Positions 34,365 through 46,743 of a stretch of 64,000 nt of DNA are shown one piece after another (position 1 is the stretch's first letter; every line of letters begins with the position of its first letter). A program made the position numbers and the translations under genes. The stretch comes from Thermothielavioides terrestris NRRL 8126. Its lineage: Eukaryota > Ascomycota > Sordariomycetes > Sordariales > Chaetomiaceae. The notes under the pieces were generated by a model. The model had not been told where the DNA came from, searched no databases, and worked only from the letters and a program-made list of their open reading frames with translations. Where the stretch lies: the NCBI RefSeq assembly GCF_000226115.1, contig NC_016461.1, forward strand, positions 992,001 through 1,056,000, in the 5' to 3' direction.

Positions 34365-36005
34365 ATGTCCCTGTCCCCTACCACAGGCATGAGTAGGCTT
34401 TCGCTCGATCGCAACTCACCCCTCCCCCGGGACCCCAGCCGGTCGCAGTTACGACACCCAAGTTCTTCGATGCCCGAGTCCGAGCCCTCGTCGGACCAGA
34501 GCGACTGGGAGCTGGAGGAGGACGACGATGAGGGTGAGGGAGAGCCGGACACGGTGTCCTCGCCGACGGGGTTCAAGTACAACATCTCTCGGCTCTCGCC
34601 GAGGACCCGTCGGGTCGTGAAGGGGCTGTTCAACCAGTCGTCGTCCAAAGACCCGCCACAGATATCTTTGGAACTCTGCGGCATCAGGGGGGACGACCCC
34701 GAAGGCTCCGGCTTGTTCTATGCTTTTCAGATGCACGAGGTCGTGCCCTGCTCTGTCCGTATCGGTTCCCGAAATAGCGGCAGGTTCTCGGCACCCAAGT
34801 GCGAGTGCCCGGATGCCAGGTACCGTCATTTGCGTCCGTGCAAGCATCTGATCTGGCTCTTCGACAAGATCTCGAAGCTGGCTCTGGTCGATCACGACCC
34901 TGACTCGGTGCTCACCATGACCGAGCTTGGCTACGCCGAGGAGCTCGGAGACCCGTTCGCGCAGATATCGCAAGTCCGCCTCGATGTCCTTGCCGACGAC
35001 CTCCGCTGTGACATGTCCGAACCCGACACGGACGTCGTCTCTCCCAACCCCGCCCGTGTGAGGGAAGCCAGAGAGATGGTTGCGGCGATGGAGGGAGTGG
35101 AGCCGCGGGAGCTCGACAGCTACAGACCCGACCTCGACGCCTCGTATAACCGCATCCCACCGATCCGCCGCGGCGACCTTGGCGCGACGCTCTTCTCCCT
35201 CCTCCTCGCCTCGCATCACCTTGCTGAGTGGGTCCGCTCTGAGCTCAGCCCATCGGACCCGGCTGTCGATCCTTTCCGGCGCCTTCAGCAACGCGCATCC
35301 CGCATCATCGGGGAGCTAGATGTATATTCGGCCGCCGAACGCGATCCAGCCGCTGTCGACGCATACCGAAGGCGCGGTAAAATGGCAGAGGGCCCGCGAG
35401 ACGTGGACTGGGCCGCAGCGCAGATCCGGCATTGTGTGGACAAGATCGAGCGGCTCGTCTCTCGCGGTTCCAGTCCACTTCCTGCATGGGCACGTTCTTC
35501 GGCAGCCCGCTCGCTCGTCTGCATCCTCAAGGCGGTTGTGCATCACCGGGACCTGTATCCGCGCCTGATTAGAGAGCAAGATGCCGACTTCGTCTATTCC
35601 GCACTTGACATGCTTGCCGATCAGAGCCAGTTCATTGAGGAACTGGAAGAGATCATGGATTTGGTGGGCATCCGCGGAGCCCCGCCGTCCTATGTCGACA
35701 AGATGCGCAGCCTGATCTCACGCATGCGCAGCCACGGAACCGAAGATGTCGTCAGCCCGAGCGGCATCCCACGAAGCGAAACCCCGCCGCTGTACGAGTC
35801 GTCCTCGGCCGCCGTTCAGCACCCCGGACCGAGCCGCGGCAGCAGCGTGCAATTCCTCACCCCCGAGGTGCCAGCAAGCGCTATGGGGCGTGGCGGCCAG
35901 GGCGCCAGAGGAGGTCGAGGAAGGGGAAATGGCAGAGGCTCCAAACGTCTGGTTTCCCCACACGACAGCCCTCGGGGTTCCAGAAAGCGAGTTCGAGGCG
36001 CCTAA
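34365..36005 (+). CDS. SWIM-type zinc-finger protein, fungal-specific
   Basis: Single exon, 546 aa. The start is the first ATG in the frame. An acidic Ser-rich N-terminus (EEDDDEGEGEPD, residues 51-62) precedes a SWIM finger with CxC and CxH ligands: CEC at 146-148 and CKH at 159-161. A long helical middle region follows, then a C-terminal Gly/Arg tail (GARGGRGRGNGRGSKR…). SWIM domains bind DNA or protein in transposases, MEKK1 and Shu2/SWS1 recombination proteins. The RGG-like tail suggests nucleic-acid binding. No other domain is recognised, so the function is open. A 25-base poly-T follows the stop by about 50 bases. Confidence 0.8.
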   Translation: MSLSPTTGMSRLSLDRNSPLPRDPSRSQLRHPSSSMPESEPSSDQSDWELEEDDDEGEGEPDTVSSPTGFKYNISRLSPRTRRVVKGLFNQSSSKDPPQISLELCGIRGDDPEGSGLFYAFQMHEVVPCSVRIGSRNSGRFSAPKCECPDARYRHLRPCKHLIWLFDKISKLALVDHDPDSVLTMTELGYAEELGDPFAQISQVRLDVLADDLRCDMSEPDTDVVSPNPARVREAREMVAAMEGVEPRELDSYRPDLDASYNRIPPIRRGDLGATLFSLLLASHHLAEWVRSELSPSDPAVDPFRRLQQRASRIIGELDVYSAAERDPAAVDAYRRRGKMAEGPRDVDWAAAQIRHCVDKIERLVSRGSSPLPAWARSSAARSLVCILKAVVHHRDLYPRLIREQDADFVYSALDMLADQSQFIEELEEIMDLVGIRGAPPSYVDKMRSLISRMRSHGTEDVVSPSGIPRSETPPLYESSSAAVQHPGPSRGSSVQFLTPEVPASAMGRGGQGARGGRGRGNGRGSKRLVSPHDSPRGSRKRVRGA

Positions 36006-37151
36006 GATGATCCGACAGCGTCCACTCACCTGACTTCGAACATCGCCAAGTTAGAATTTTTTTTTTTTTTTTTTTTTTTTTCTTCGCTTTGTTTTGTTTT
36101 CTCTTCCTCGGCCTCAGAGAGGCAACCCACAATACAAATACACAACTACATACAACATCAAAAGTGGGCTGGCCCACCACACCCCCGATGGAACCATGAA
36201 AAAAACGAAAGAACCAGGATTCATGTGCGTTGGAAAGCCTTTCGGTAGATTTCCTTCTGCTACACCAATGCTAACGGTTCAGTGCCGTTGCTGGATCCAT
36301 AATACCACCTCCCATGTTCGGTAATTGAGATGAGATAGGCTTACGGGAGCGGCAGAGGTCAAGGTCAAGCGCCCCGTCGGGGTTGCTCAGGGGAGGCGTC
36401 TCATCTACGTTCGCAGGTCGGATTTCGTCTACTGTGTGCATAGACATCCTTCCTGTACATCTTAGTAGTCAACCTAAATATATGCACTCGCTGAGGTGGA
36501 TTAGAGAGTCTGTGCCTGGCGGCGCGTCCCGTTGTTTTTCTCGGTGTATTCACACACAATGCTCCACCTTCCCCTTCCCTCCCTCCCTCCCTCCCCGCTC
36601 TCTCTCCCCTAAACCGACAAGCCGGGGCTGGCCCGACGATCTGCCGGCCTTTTTCAACCTCTTCCTGCGCATTCTGATGTCCATTCCATCGCTCATGTAA
36701 TGCTCAGCCTAAGACTGAAGACGCTCCGGCCCCGCCATACATGCAGCAATACATGAGGATCATCGATGGGGACGGGGCACGATAACTGCTGGTTTATCGT
36801 GTGTACTCTGCACCTCCGTACCCGTCATCCGAGACACGGGAACTGAATCAATTACCTATCTATAATCTTGCACCCGTCCATGGCTAGGCTACCGTTGTAT
36901 ACTGCCTAAGTATGTCCGGTTTGCCAATGACGGCAACTCAGAAGGCCGTTGACGACCCTGTTCCGGTCGGGCTTCGCCGCCGCGGAATCTGGTCTGGAAC
37001 AGTTCGGATAACATTCGAAATGAATAATGATGTGTCCCTTAGCCACGCTCCATATAATGCACACAGCAGCCCTGCGCTAAGTGCTGGCAGTCACCATCCG
37101 CTCAAGGCGCTCCCCCGTCAACCGCAGTGACATCGGCCGCGGCGCCTCATC
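36006..37151. other. Convergent 3' spacer with poly-T tract
   Basis: This 1.1 kb separates the stops of the SWIM-finger and kinase-like genes. It holds a run of about 25 T at 36057-36081 and a pyrimidine repeat (CCCT)n with CTCTCT at about 36569-36609. No gene is supported. Confidence 0.55.
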
Positions 37152-38996
37152 CTATGACGACGTCGCCACCACAGTCAGTAGCGGCTTCAGATTCCCTGCG
37201 GTGTCGAAGACCTGGCTCAGACGCTCCAATTCGGCCAGAACGTCGACCAACTTCGGCCGCTGAAAATAGTTGCCAGACCACGCCCCAATCGCTTTACGTT
37301 CCTCGCGCATCTTGAGGAACCGCTGCGCAAACTCGACTTCGTCTCGCCACCACTTCCGAGCCACATCGAGCACCGCCTCGGGGCTGCTGTTCGGCTGGTC
37401 ACGCAGGACGAGCCTGCTCCCTCGTCTAACAATCAGGCTGGACAGCGCGCCGCGCCTCCCTCGCGTACAGTGGTTGATGAGGACTCTAAGCTTGGGCGGC
37501 GTCAAGCGGAATGCGGGAAATTCGATGTCCGGTTCATGGCGGTACGACTGCCAGACTGCCGCTGTCTGGGGCGCACTCTGGCCTTCGAAGATGCACCACA
37601 GGACTCGACCGAGCATGTACACCATGGCTGCCTCCTGCTCCGTCTCGTCGAGGCTGAGCCAGGGGATGTTGTAATTCGGGTAGTCGTGCGGTCGGGGGGA
37701 AGCGTAATCCTCGCAGGCTTGCAGGATGTTCCAATCGGGCAGGAGCCGGTCGAGGATCGCGGCAAACAGACGGCGGGTCTCTTCGGGAATGGCGCGGTTT
37801 GGCCCGCGGCCGCCTTCGCTCACCTCGTCGCTGGCCAAGATGCGAACGTATTCGATGGCGTTGACCTCCGGCGCGGAAAACTCGCACCACACACCCCGCT
37901 GCTCGAAATCGACCATGACCACGTCGTGAGAAGCCGAGAGCAGGATATTGTCAAGTCGCAGGTCTGGGTAGAACATGCCCCCGCGATCGCGGATGTGGCA
38001 CACGGCCGAGGCGAGCTGGACAGCCCATCTCAGCTGCAGGTCCAGCGAGAGGCGACCGTGCAACCGTAGCAGCGGCAGAGTGTCGCGGAGGCTCCCGTGT
38101 TGGTGGAATGGGAGAATGAAGCCGACCACAGCCGTCTTGCCGCCGAAGCGGCACTGCTTGGTGACGAGGTATTTGGGCCTTGAAACGACGTTGGGATGCG
38201 GCTCCATGAGCAGCAGGTTGCGCAGTTCTACGAAGAGGTACTTGGTGCCGCTAGCCAGAGCCTTGAGAATCCAGAGCTTGTCGGCCTCGGCGCCCCCGCC
38301 GGTGCCCTTCATGCGGACCAGGCACACGCTGTCGTGCAGCTGCTGAACAACGCTCAGGCGCGAGATATCGACGGCTGGGGGGACGAGTTCAGGGGGGAGC
38401 CCCAGACTCTGACCGATTCTCGCCAGACCGAGCAGCTGCCTCTCCACGTAGTAGGTCGGTACGACCGAGATCCTGATCCGATCGATGTCGACATGCAGGT
38501 TTTCCAGGATGATGCGGGAACCGAAGGGCAGGCTCTGACACAGCGCCGAATACATGCCGTAACCCTTCCTCGTGACCCATGCTCGCAGCGTGCGCACGAT
38601 GTGACGGGAAATGCCTAGCCGGCGGAGTCTTGTCGCATCCTTGGTGTGGAAGGCTACGCTCAGATCCAACAGCTCGCGGAGAACGGGCGAGTCCACTGCC
38701 TCTTCAGGGATGAACACATCAAAGCGCATCGGCGTGACGTCGGGCAGAAAGAGGGGCGTGGCATAGTACTGCGTGCCCAGACCAGTACAACCGTCGATCC
38801 TCCAGAGGGGGTTCAGGGGGTACTCGAGGCTGTCGATCCGGTTCTTGGGGTTGAGCTGGGAGCAGGCCCAGGACGAGGCCTCGGACTGGTCCGCAGCTTG
38901 GTTCTCAGTCGGCGGTGGATTTTGCAGCGAGGCAGTCGTGGTGTAGCCAGCCGTCGGGTGGATGACATCGTGGATCGACGCCGAGTTGAGCTCCAT
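37152..38996 (-). CDS. Fungal kinase-like protein with degenerate catalytic motifs
   Basis: Single exon, 614 aa. The start is the first in-frame ATG; the frame is open upstream from a GTG. Residues 1 to about 215 show no known domain. A protein-kinase-like fold follows: LWILKAL (candidate Lys K245), HGSLRDTLP hinge region, a catalytic loop YPDLRLDN (343-350) where HRD would be, DFE (363-365) in place of DFG, and APE (375-377). The key Lys, Asp345, Asn350 and Asp363 remain, but the HRD His and the DFG Gly are changed. This matches a large group of fungal-specific kinase-like proteins. It may be an atypical active kinase or a pseudokinase. No partner is evident. Confidence 0.78.
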   Translation of the reverse strand: MELNSASIHDVIHPTAGYTTTASLQNPPPTENQAADQSEASSWACSQLNPKNRIDSLEYPLNPLWRIDGCTGLGTQYYATPLFLPDVTPMRFDVFIPEEAVDSPVLRELLDLSVAFHTKDATRLRRLGISRHIVRTLRAWVTRKGYGMYSALCQSLPFGSRIILENLHVDIDRIRISVVPTYYVERQLLGLARIGQSLGLPPELVPPAVDISRLSVVQQLHDSVCLVRMKGTGGGAEADKLWILKALASGTKYLFVELRNLLLMEPHPNVVSRPKYLVTKQCRFGGKTAVVGFILPFHQHGSLRDTLPLLRLHGRLSLDLQLRWAVQLASAVCHIRDRGGMFYPDLRLDNILLSASHDVVMVDFEQRGVWCEFSAPEVNAIEYVRILASDEVSEGGRGPNRAIPEETRRLFAAILDRLLPDWNILQACEDYASPRPHDYPNYNIPWLSLDETEQEAAMVYMLGRVLWCIFEGQSAPQTAAVWQSYRHEPDIEFPAFRLTPPKLRVLINHCTRGRRGALSSLIVRRGSRLVLRDQPNSSPEAVLDVARKWWRDEVEFAQRFLKMREERKAIGAWSGNYFQRPKLVDVLAELERLSQVFDTAGNLKPLLTVVATSS

Positions 38997-41900
38997 GGCG
39001 AAGAGGGCGGGCGAGGGCGGCGAGTGCGCCGAGGCCGGGACCGAGCGTTGCTTCCGGGCGACGCAGCCACGGCCCGGGAACTGCACGAGGTGGTCGACTC
39101 TCGCTTGCTTAAAAGCCCGTCGGTGTAGCTATGGTATTCTGTGCGGTACGGCCGGTGATCAATTCGGTATACGCCGCTGATTCCAGGTTGCACGACGAAC
39201 AGAGTTGGGCCCGGCGGGTGCGGTACGGGAGGTCCATCTAACAGGGCGTTGGGTCCGGATCTACGGTGGCGCTGCCCTGGCGGTGTAAGTTGGGGCGCTG
39301 CGCTCACCGGCTGCACCTTCCCGTCGCGATGCTCATCTCCCACCTCCCGGTCGTCGGGTACCAAGCACCTTCCGAGACCGGCGGGGAGACCGCCGCGCCT
39401 TCCTTTACGCTCCACGGTTCAAGACCGTGACGATTGCTGCCTTCCCGTGCTTTCCCATTCGAGCCGCGGCCAGGCTCGCGCAAGCTGCGGCCCCTGGCAG
39501 AGAGCGGAGTTGGCTCCGGTGCGTTGCGATCTGATGGAGGAGACCGAGTGGACCGCTAACGACCTAAAGCGCGCTTTGATGTACGACACGGCTTCTGGCA
39601 TAGGGCAAAGGAAAGAACACTTAGCCCGTTTTGATTGGCCTTTATATACCTATGTCTAAAGAGACTGCATATTTTCTAATTCTTCGCCGCCGGAAAATCC
39701 ACGACGGCCACGGGTGATGCCCTCGACAACAGATGTGTTCGTTGCAGCAGGTTGTAATTGTCCCGAAGTGCTTCTGGCTTTTGGTCATGCCGAACCCACC
39801 CGGCGGGGGCGGCCGTCTCCGGGGAGAGCGCTGACAGTCCTGTTGGCAGCAATGGGGCCATCTGCCTTGGCTCCTATACCTCCTGGAGGACCAAACTTTG
39901 TTCGGTTGGCCTGCCGAGGCGGCTCAGATGCATGAGCTGCTTCGCGTTTGCATTCGGGACCTCGAGGACTAACGGACTGGCAGGGAGAAAGGATGGGGTC
40001 CCGTGGAAACCACCGAAGACTGGTAACCATCGAAGCACCGGTGATGACGGTTGAACAGCTCGATGATCACCGCGTGGTTTAAGGGCTTGCGGTGAGTGTA
40101 AGTGGTAGGCTTTGCCCGTGCCTCCTCTCTCACTCTGAAACCCCGCCAGACAGGGGTGGGGCCTTTGCTGCGCACTCGACGCGCCTCGTGGTTCAACCTC
40201 TCCGTTTATCTACCTACCTACCTAGGTAGCCGTGCTTGCCGCAGGTGAGTTCTGCTTGGCAAGGAAGGTTTGAGTCGGCGTGGCGCGGTTTCGCTGCAAG
40301 TGTGGACTCGCCCAGGAACCTCATCGAAAGGAGTACCCGGGCACTAGCACACAACTCCATTGTTCACAGTATGTTAGAGACCCGCACGCTCAACAGTACT
40401 GCACAGTAAGATCGCAGACCGGTTCGAACATGGCGCGCGCTTGCGTGCCTGGACAGCGCAGTCCGCATCCAGGCAAAGGGCTGAGACCAGGCTGTGCAGC
40501 TGGCGCCGGCCCATGTCTTTGCTCAGACACTCAAGAGCAGCGGGTTCCCCTTCACTGAGTTGGAGGGACGCCCGGGAAAAGTGGTTTGCTTCACCGTAAC
40601 GTCGACATCTTTGGACAGTGCAGAGCCAAATCCCTTTCCGTCGCTTGTCGCCGAAACGCCTCGCGTAACTGAGCAGAAGCTCTGCACTTCTCGATATTTG
40701 TTCCTTCCCGATGCAACCGCGTCTTGTCCAGGGCTAACGCCTAGCGAAGTAATCCGTACTGTGAAATATGCCACCTTGCTGATGGGAGGTAAACTGCTCA
40801 TCCAGTGATAGGGAGACAGATTGACAAACCAGTGAAGCTGATGCTGCAGCCGTTGACAAACCGAGCTGCTCATGAGATACGCGTGATTGGGTATTACGTG
40901 CGAAGCTATTCCGTAAACATCCAGACCGGTGAGCAGGGGGGTTAGTTAGTGGAGTGGCATTGCGAGTCCGGTCAGTTTGAAGCTGGGTGGGGTGAGATGA
41001 ATTGGCAGAGTCTGATATCAGACTGCCAGATCTTGAAATATGGCTGTTGCCTCCGCCAACGTTCAGTGTGGTTCCCGGCGTCCGCTTATTCGCCTCAGCA
41101 TCTGAACGAGCGAACGTACTGCGAAGGACACGGGTAAGGTCGGTATTATGCACATCAAGGTACAAGCATAACCCTTCGACACTGTATCATGAGGATGTGC
41201 CTGAGCCTCGAACGGATCGGATCCAACGTCCCAGCTGGCAGTTCCGAAGTGGCCTTTCAAAAGGAGCTCCTGGCCTGGTCCGATGGCCGCTTTTCTTACC
41301 TACGCAGGACAGTTCTTCGAGATAACGTAAGAGAGAACCTGCAGGTGGCGCACATGCAAGCGGATCGCATTCGTGATACTGTGTAGACCCAAAAAGGGGG
41401 TGTGCAGGCGCCGCTCTGCAGGGTAGGCTGCGCTTGGAGCTCTCTCCTCCGCACTACCTAATGTAAATTGTAAATAAGGTAACTGACTCCTGTCCCGTTC
41501 TACTTATGGGGTTTCGGCCCGGTTAGAATGATGCTGGGCTCGCCCGAGTACGCGGAGCGCACCTCTTTCCAGCCCAGAACCCCCGCAGTTCACCGAGGCT
41601 GGCCCAACAGTCGAATGAGGCTGGCTCCTCCCCATCGTGTTCAGTAACATATCCGCACACACGTCCGGTAGGCTACCTTACTCAAAATATAGCAACATAT
41701 CCCAACAAGATAGGTAGGTGCTGTGTAATAGCAATGTGCTTGGGTTTGGCGTTCGGATTGGAGCTTCAGCGGTGGCTACCTCTAGTCCATTCCGTACATC
41801 CATTGAAGTAACTACCTGAGGTAGTCACGATGGTAACTGCTCGACGACCTGTCGAGTTACGCCGCGCTGCGCACCGGAACTCCGGCTCTGGCTTTGCTCT

Positions 41901-43789
41901 CTCGTGAGAATGAGTGGGAAAGGCGTTTTCGCATGGCGTACTGCTAGTGTAGGTGATCCCTGATGACTTAGCTAAAGATTCGCTATGCTGCAGGTTTGTT
42001 GCAGGGCGTCGGGCGCCAAGAACCTAACGTGGGCTACCTGGTAACTAAGGTACCTTATCGAAACCCCAAACTCGAGCGCTAGAATTTTCGCGCCGGCTTC
42101 TGAAACGCACGCTTGCGGCTGGGATGAACTTGCCATGTGGCTGACGGGAGCACGAAATCGCAGCCGAAGCACAGGAGCCTTTCAGGGGTGGATGGACACT
42201 ACTCCGCATGCTGATCGCTTTCTGCAACCGCCAAGGTAGGCACAATACATACACGTGACTACCTTATCTGTAGTAGATGGTTTGCAGATAACTTTGAGAC
42301 CCGTGTTCTATCATTTCGGCGCTTGGCCGTGGACTCGGACTCGAGTCCTTTCAAGCGGCTGAAGTTCTGACTTATCATCGCCGTGACGGTGGCTTGGATG
42401 ACGAGGATGTGAAGCTCTGTGCAACGTGAAGAGCCCCAGGTACCAGGTAGTTACTTGTTACGGAGCTGGTGTTCCCACGTTCCATCCGGATTCCGGACGA
42501 TCCCTTGTGGCCTGATGACACGGCTGCTTCTGCGCACTAAACCTGGTCCGGTCGCATTTCACTTTCCCGCAAACGTGCGCCCTGCCGGCTTAAGTCCGCT
42601 CGCTGGGTGTTCCTGCCACTCATCAGCCAGGAAAAGGCAAGGGTGAAAGGGGAAAGAAGGGGTCAGGCTGCGGCTTCCCTGCGACCGGTGAATCTTCCCT
42701 GTTTCCTCTTCACTTTATCTCGTCGCAACGCTCACCGATTCCTTCCTTTCGCAGCATACAAGACAATAGCATTCTTCACCGACTGCCCCGGACTCCACCG
42801 GGTAACAATCAGGCGCCCATCTCGGTCTGTGCCGTGAGACATCGCGGGTAGTACCCACCGCCACTCGGCAGGCCAGCACAGGCCAACACCGACCAGCATC
42901 AACCAGCATCAGGCAGCACCACACTGGAGCAGCAGCGTCCCTTCGCCAACGACCTAGTCGTGTGGCCAGCAACGCGGTCACTGCTTCCGTGGGCACTAGG
43001 CGATAGTTAACGTTGACGCCGCTGGCAGCCAACCGCCCGCCACGTCGATCATTGCAGCACCAGCGCCAGCACCAGCTCTATCGCCAACGCCTGCTTCGGG
43101 CCCGCCGCGTGTCAGTAGGGCAGCACCGTGTTCGTGCCACTCCTGCCTGGCCTGGTCGTTCGCCCGCATCCGCCCCCGACACGGGAGCGCTCTCCCAACC
43201 CCGGTCAAGCCGGCGCGCTTGAGTCAGTGTCCGGCGCCGAGATTCCCCCAGCAGCAACGGCCGCCGAGGCTGCACCAGCCGAACGGCCAAGGGAGGCTCC
43301 GAGGCTTCACGGGGCTCAGGGGTGGTGGTTGTTAAGCAGCAAGTTGTGCTACTTGTCTGCTGGCTGTTTCCTTGGCTTGTCCCTTCACCCCCCTCCCTCA
43401 CCCCCCTCGTCGGGCCAGCTCTTCCGCCGCCCGCAGCTGCATCCAGTACCGTTTCCAGGTGCGCCGGCAGCGCTCTCCATCCCCTCCTCCGGGCAGTGCT
43501 CGTCCGTTATGGGGATGATGCACCTTTGAGATGCTTGGCTCGGGCTTCACCCGGCCTCGTGTCCCTCCCACGTACGGTTGATGCCCCTGGAGTGGATTGT
43601 GCCTTACCGTTAGTCGTGGCGGTCTCTGTTCGACTCCGTGACGGCTGTGGTACCCACTCTCCTTTCCCTCTCTCCTACCTTTCCCCCTTCTCCCTCGGCC
43701 CTCTGCATCCCGGGTACCTCCCGACCGAGCACGTCCTGGACCTACGCTTTAGGACCTACCCAACGGGATATCCTCCGCCCTTCTTCATC
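38997..43789. other. Large divergent spacer, kinase-like gene to Zn2Cys6 gene
   Basis: The spacer is 4.8 kb and I find no supported gene in it. It carries dispersed palindromes such as CTACCTACCTACCTAGGTAG (near 40210), a GAGGTAGT/ACTACCT pair near 41815, and ACTAAGGTACC near 42046. From about 42.6 kb it becomes pyrimidine-rich with CAGCA/CCAGCA-type repeats (42865-42925, 43050-43080), as expected for a long 5' leader of the transcription factor gene. Confidence 0.45.
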
Positions 43790-46743
43790 ATGGTAAGAAT
43801 CCAATCCTTCATACATCCTGGGCTGGCGGGAGGTTGCATGACGGAAATCACCGACCGTCCTCGTGGCTGTTTTCTTCAAGCCATGCCCACCCCCGCCCCC
43901 GGCCACCATTCATCCACTCCCCCCACCTTGTGTCACTCGCACACTCCTACCTCAGCTGCCGTTTCTCTTCCCTGTCCTGCCCTTCCTGGCCTGCCTCACC
44001 GGTCCGCGCCCCATTCTCTAGCTCCTGTGTTTAATTCGCCAAAAATGCGGTGAATTGACAACGATTGTCTAGAATCCCAATATCAGGAAGAGGCGGGCTT
44101 ACGGCCACCCGGAGGCACCTGCAGAGCCGGTCCTCTCTGGCCTTCCTTTGCTGGCCAGCCACGACACTGTACCACCCTTGGCAGCTGATCATCGGTATAT
44201 ACTTGAACCCGCACCGCTGCCATATGCGCTTCCACCCGGCACCTGGGACGCGAGCTCTCCAGACCATCATCCGTACTTTCAGGAGCAAGCGGCCTTGGTC
44301 CTCAACGAGCCATTGGGCTCCTTTATCAATTTCGACAGTCCGCCGTACCCATATTCCAGTAACAACCCACACCACTTCCTCAAGAAGCCGCGCCTAGATC
44401 AGACCATTCACATGCGGGCACCGTGTTCTGGCGATCTTTGTGCGCAGGATGGGCAAGAGAAGTCTCCTCCTGCTCTCTCCTCCGGCTGGACTGGCAAGCG
44501 GCTGGCTGATTGTCTTGCGAGCTTTTCTGTGTGTTCCACATTTGAGCCTCAGCCTTGTATGACGTTTCCTGTCCTCCTGTACCTGCCCCCCTCCCCCTCC
44601 TCCCCAACAAAGACAACGGGACGAAAGCGAAAGTAGCTAACGGCATCTCAAGCGTACCAGCCGCTTCTTACGCCTCCGTTGTACGACTACGATGATTCTA
44701 GGCCGCCGGCTTTGAATACAGCCATTGTGTCCGTACAGCCTCAGGCTCAAGCCGCTCTGCTGCCTACTCCCGTCAGTCCAGGCACTACGGCACTATTCGC
44801 TTGCGATGATCCTGCGTTGATGGCTCAGTATGTCTCCGATCATCCACCGCTGCAGCCCATTCGACCCACGGGACTTCAGCCGGCGATCACAAGAGAAGAA
44901 ATGGTCTACCCAGGCCTTTCGGCATCGGCCCAGTTCGACGGCAGCGCAGAAAGCCTCCATGGTGCTTCAGGCCTTGAAAGAGGGCTTCAGCGCCAGCCCT
45001 ATAATGGTGACGTGCCCCTGGGGACAGGCGCAATCGCTGGTGTGTACGGTGCTGGCCAAGCTTCCACGTCCTATGCCGGTCACGGCATCGTCACAGCCCT
45101 GCCTTCGCACTCTGTCCCGATGCACCCCCTCGATGTCAAACCAGCCGCCGAGCGCGGGGATGTCCAGGACGGGGGTACACGCCTGGATTTCTTCCAGGTT
45201 CCGAGGACGACTCCTGTCAAACGCGGGCCTTTCAAAGACCAAGACTCCCGGGAGAAAACAGCCCTGACCAGGAAGATGGGAAGCTGCATCAGATGTCGAA
45301 TGCAGCGGATCAGGGTCAGTATTCGCCACCTATCTCGTAGCTTGACGTGACGGCGCAACCTGACGTGATTTGCAAGTGCAACCTTGACCCCGAGAACGAG
45401 AGAGGCCCGTGTCTCTCCTGCAAGAAAATTGCCAGTAGCACTAAGGTTTACCGGCTGAACTGCTTGCGCCTGAAGATCACGGATGTGAAGCTGTTCAAGC
45501 CGGGCCAAGTCAAGGGGCAAGAGTGGACTAACCGATGGAAAGACGGCGTGATGGACGACATCGGGAACTGGGAATCGTCCGAGGTGAGAACGATACACGT
45601 CACAGAAGGTTACACGGGCAAATCGGTCAGGTTGCAGGTTCGACAGTTCAAACCACAGCCCGGCGACAGCCTCGAGCGAAAATGGGTGTCGAAAAATGGC
45701 ACGAGACAAACGGTCCAGATCCCTGCCTTTGCCATTGTCAATCTGGACGACGCCAAAGCTGCCTTTGACCAGTACATCAAGCTCGGTTTGCTGGGCTGCT
45801 GCGACTATCTGCTCGGCCCGCGAGACGAGCTGCTCTCGCGGACTTATTCTCTTGCTATTAGCACGGCGAAGGATATCGCAACGCCGCTGTCGGAGAGGAG
45901 CCTGCTCATGACGACTCTCGATCTCTGGATGTCGGTCCGTCTGACGACAAAATCGTTCGAAATTGTAGGCGACGATACGCTGGGCATGCCGCGGGACATC
46001 ATCAAGGATCAGGATAATCCTCTTCACGGGAAGATTCCGCTGCCACCGGTGATGGGAGCGCAGATCGATTCGGTCATTATCCACCAGATCCAACCTCGAC
46101 TCCGGCGGAAGACCCTCGAGGAGCTGCAGAAGATGACGCAGGAGAAGAAGCCAAAGACGTGGCTCACCACGTACCTCGTGACGTTCATCTTGTTGCACAA
46201 CATCGCCCTGATCACCAAGCACGATGCAGACTATGCAAGGAAGCACGGGTTGAACGTGGGTGGCTGTCCCGCGGCACACCCTGCTCGAAGAGCCAAGTCG
46301 ACTAACGCTGGGACACATCACAGAGGCGGTTCGCCAGAGAGGCCAATGTCAAGGAGTACAACTTGGGTGAGTGGACAACCGCAGAGCTCGCACGAGCTCG
46401 TAACTGACGGCCGCCCAGGCGCAAACACACTTCTTGCCTACTTCCACTACTGCAACAAGGCGACATACCCGTTTTCCTCCGAGTGCAAGGACCAGGACCT
46501 CCGGGCGCTGGCGGAGCTCGACGATGATGCCATCTCCTTTGTCCACTACACCAGGCAATTCGTCGCCGATCACAGTGAGTTGAGCCAGGACGCGGAACGC
46601 GAGGCGACGCGCTGACGTGGTTTGTTTCCGTACTGACAGGGAAGGAATGGGAGGACTTGTGGATCCGAGACGACTATGAGAATGAGTTCTACTACGTGAG
46701 CCAACTCTTCGAGCAAAACTGGCAGCCCCGGACCATGGCCTAG
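43790..46743 (+). CDS. Zn(II)2Cys6 fungal transcription factor
   Basis: Exons 43790..43792, 44073..44439, 44653..45314, 45377..46255, 46324..46366, 46419..46574 and 46640..46743, encoding 737 aa. All joins keep frame. The finger is split by the 62-nt intron after residue 344: C335, C338, C345, C356, C359 and C373, with a wide last spacing (13 residues). The text after it (YRLNCLRLKITDVKLFKPG) is typical of a broad ascomycete C6 family. The C-terminal half has FHYCNKATYPFS and the family end FYYVSQLFEQNWQPR. The protein is nuclear and probably binds DNA; its targets are unknown. Exon 1 is only the ATG, followed by a 280-nt intron; this and the 213-nt third-exon boundary are the least certain parts. 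Confidence 0.83.

Noticed and set aside
43322..44053. Long open frame before the Zn2Cys6 gene, in frame with its ATG
   Set aside because: Starts at a non-ATG codon, is Pro/Leu/Ser low-complexity and pyrimidine-driven, and looks like a 5' leader.
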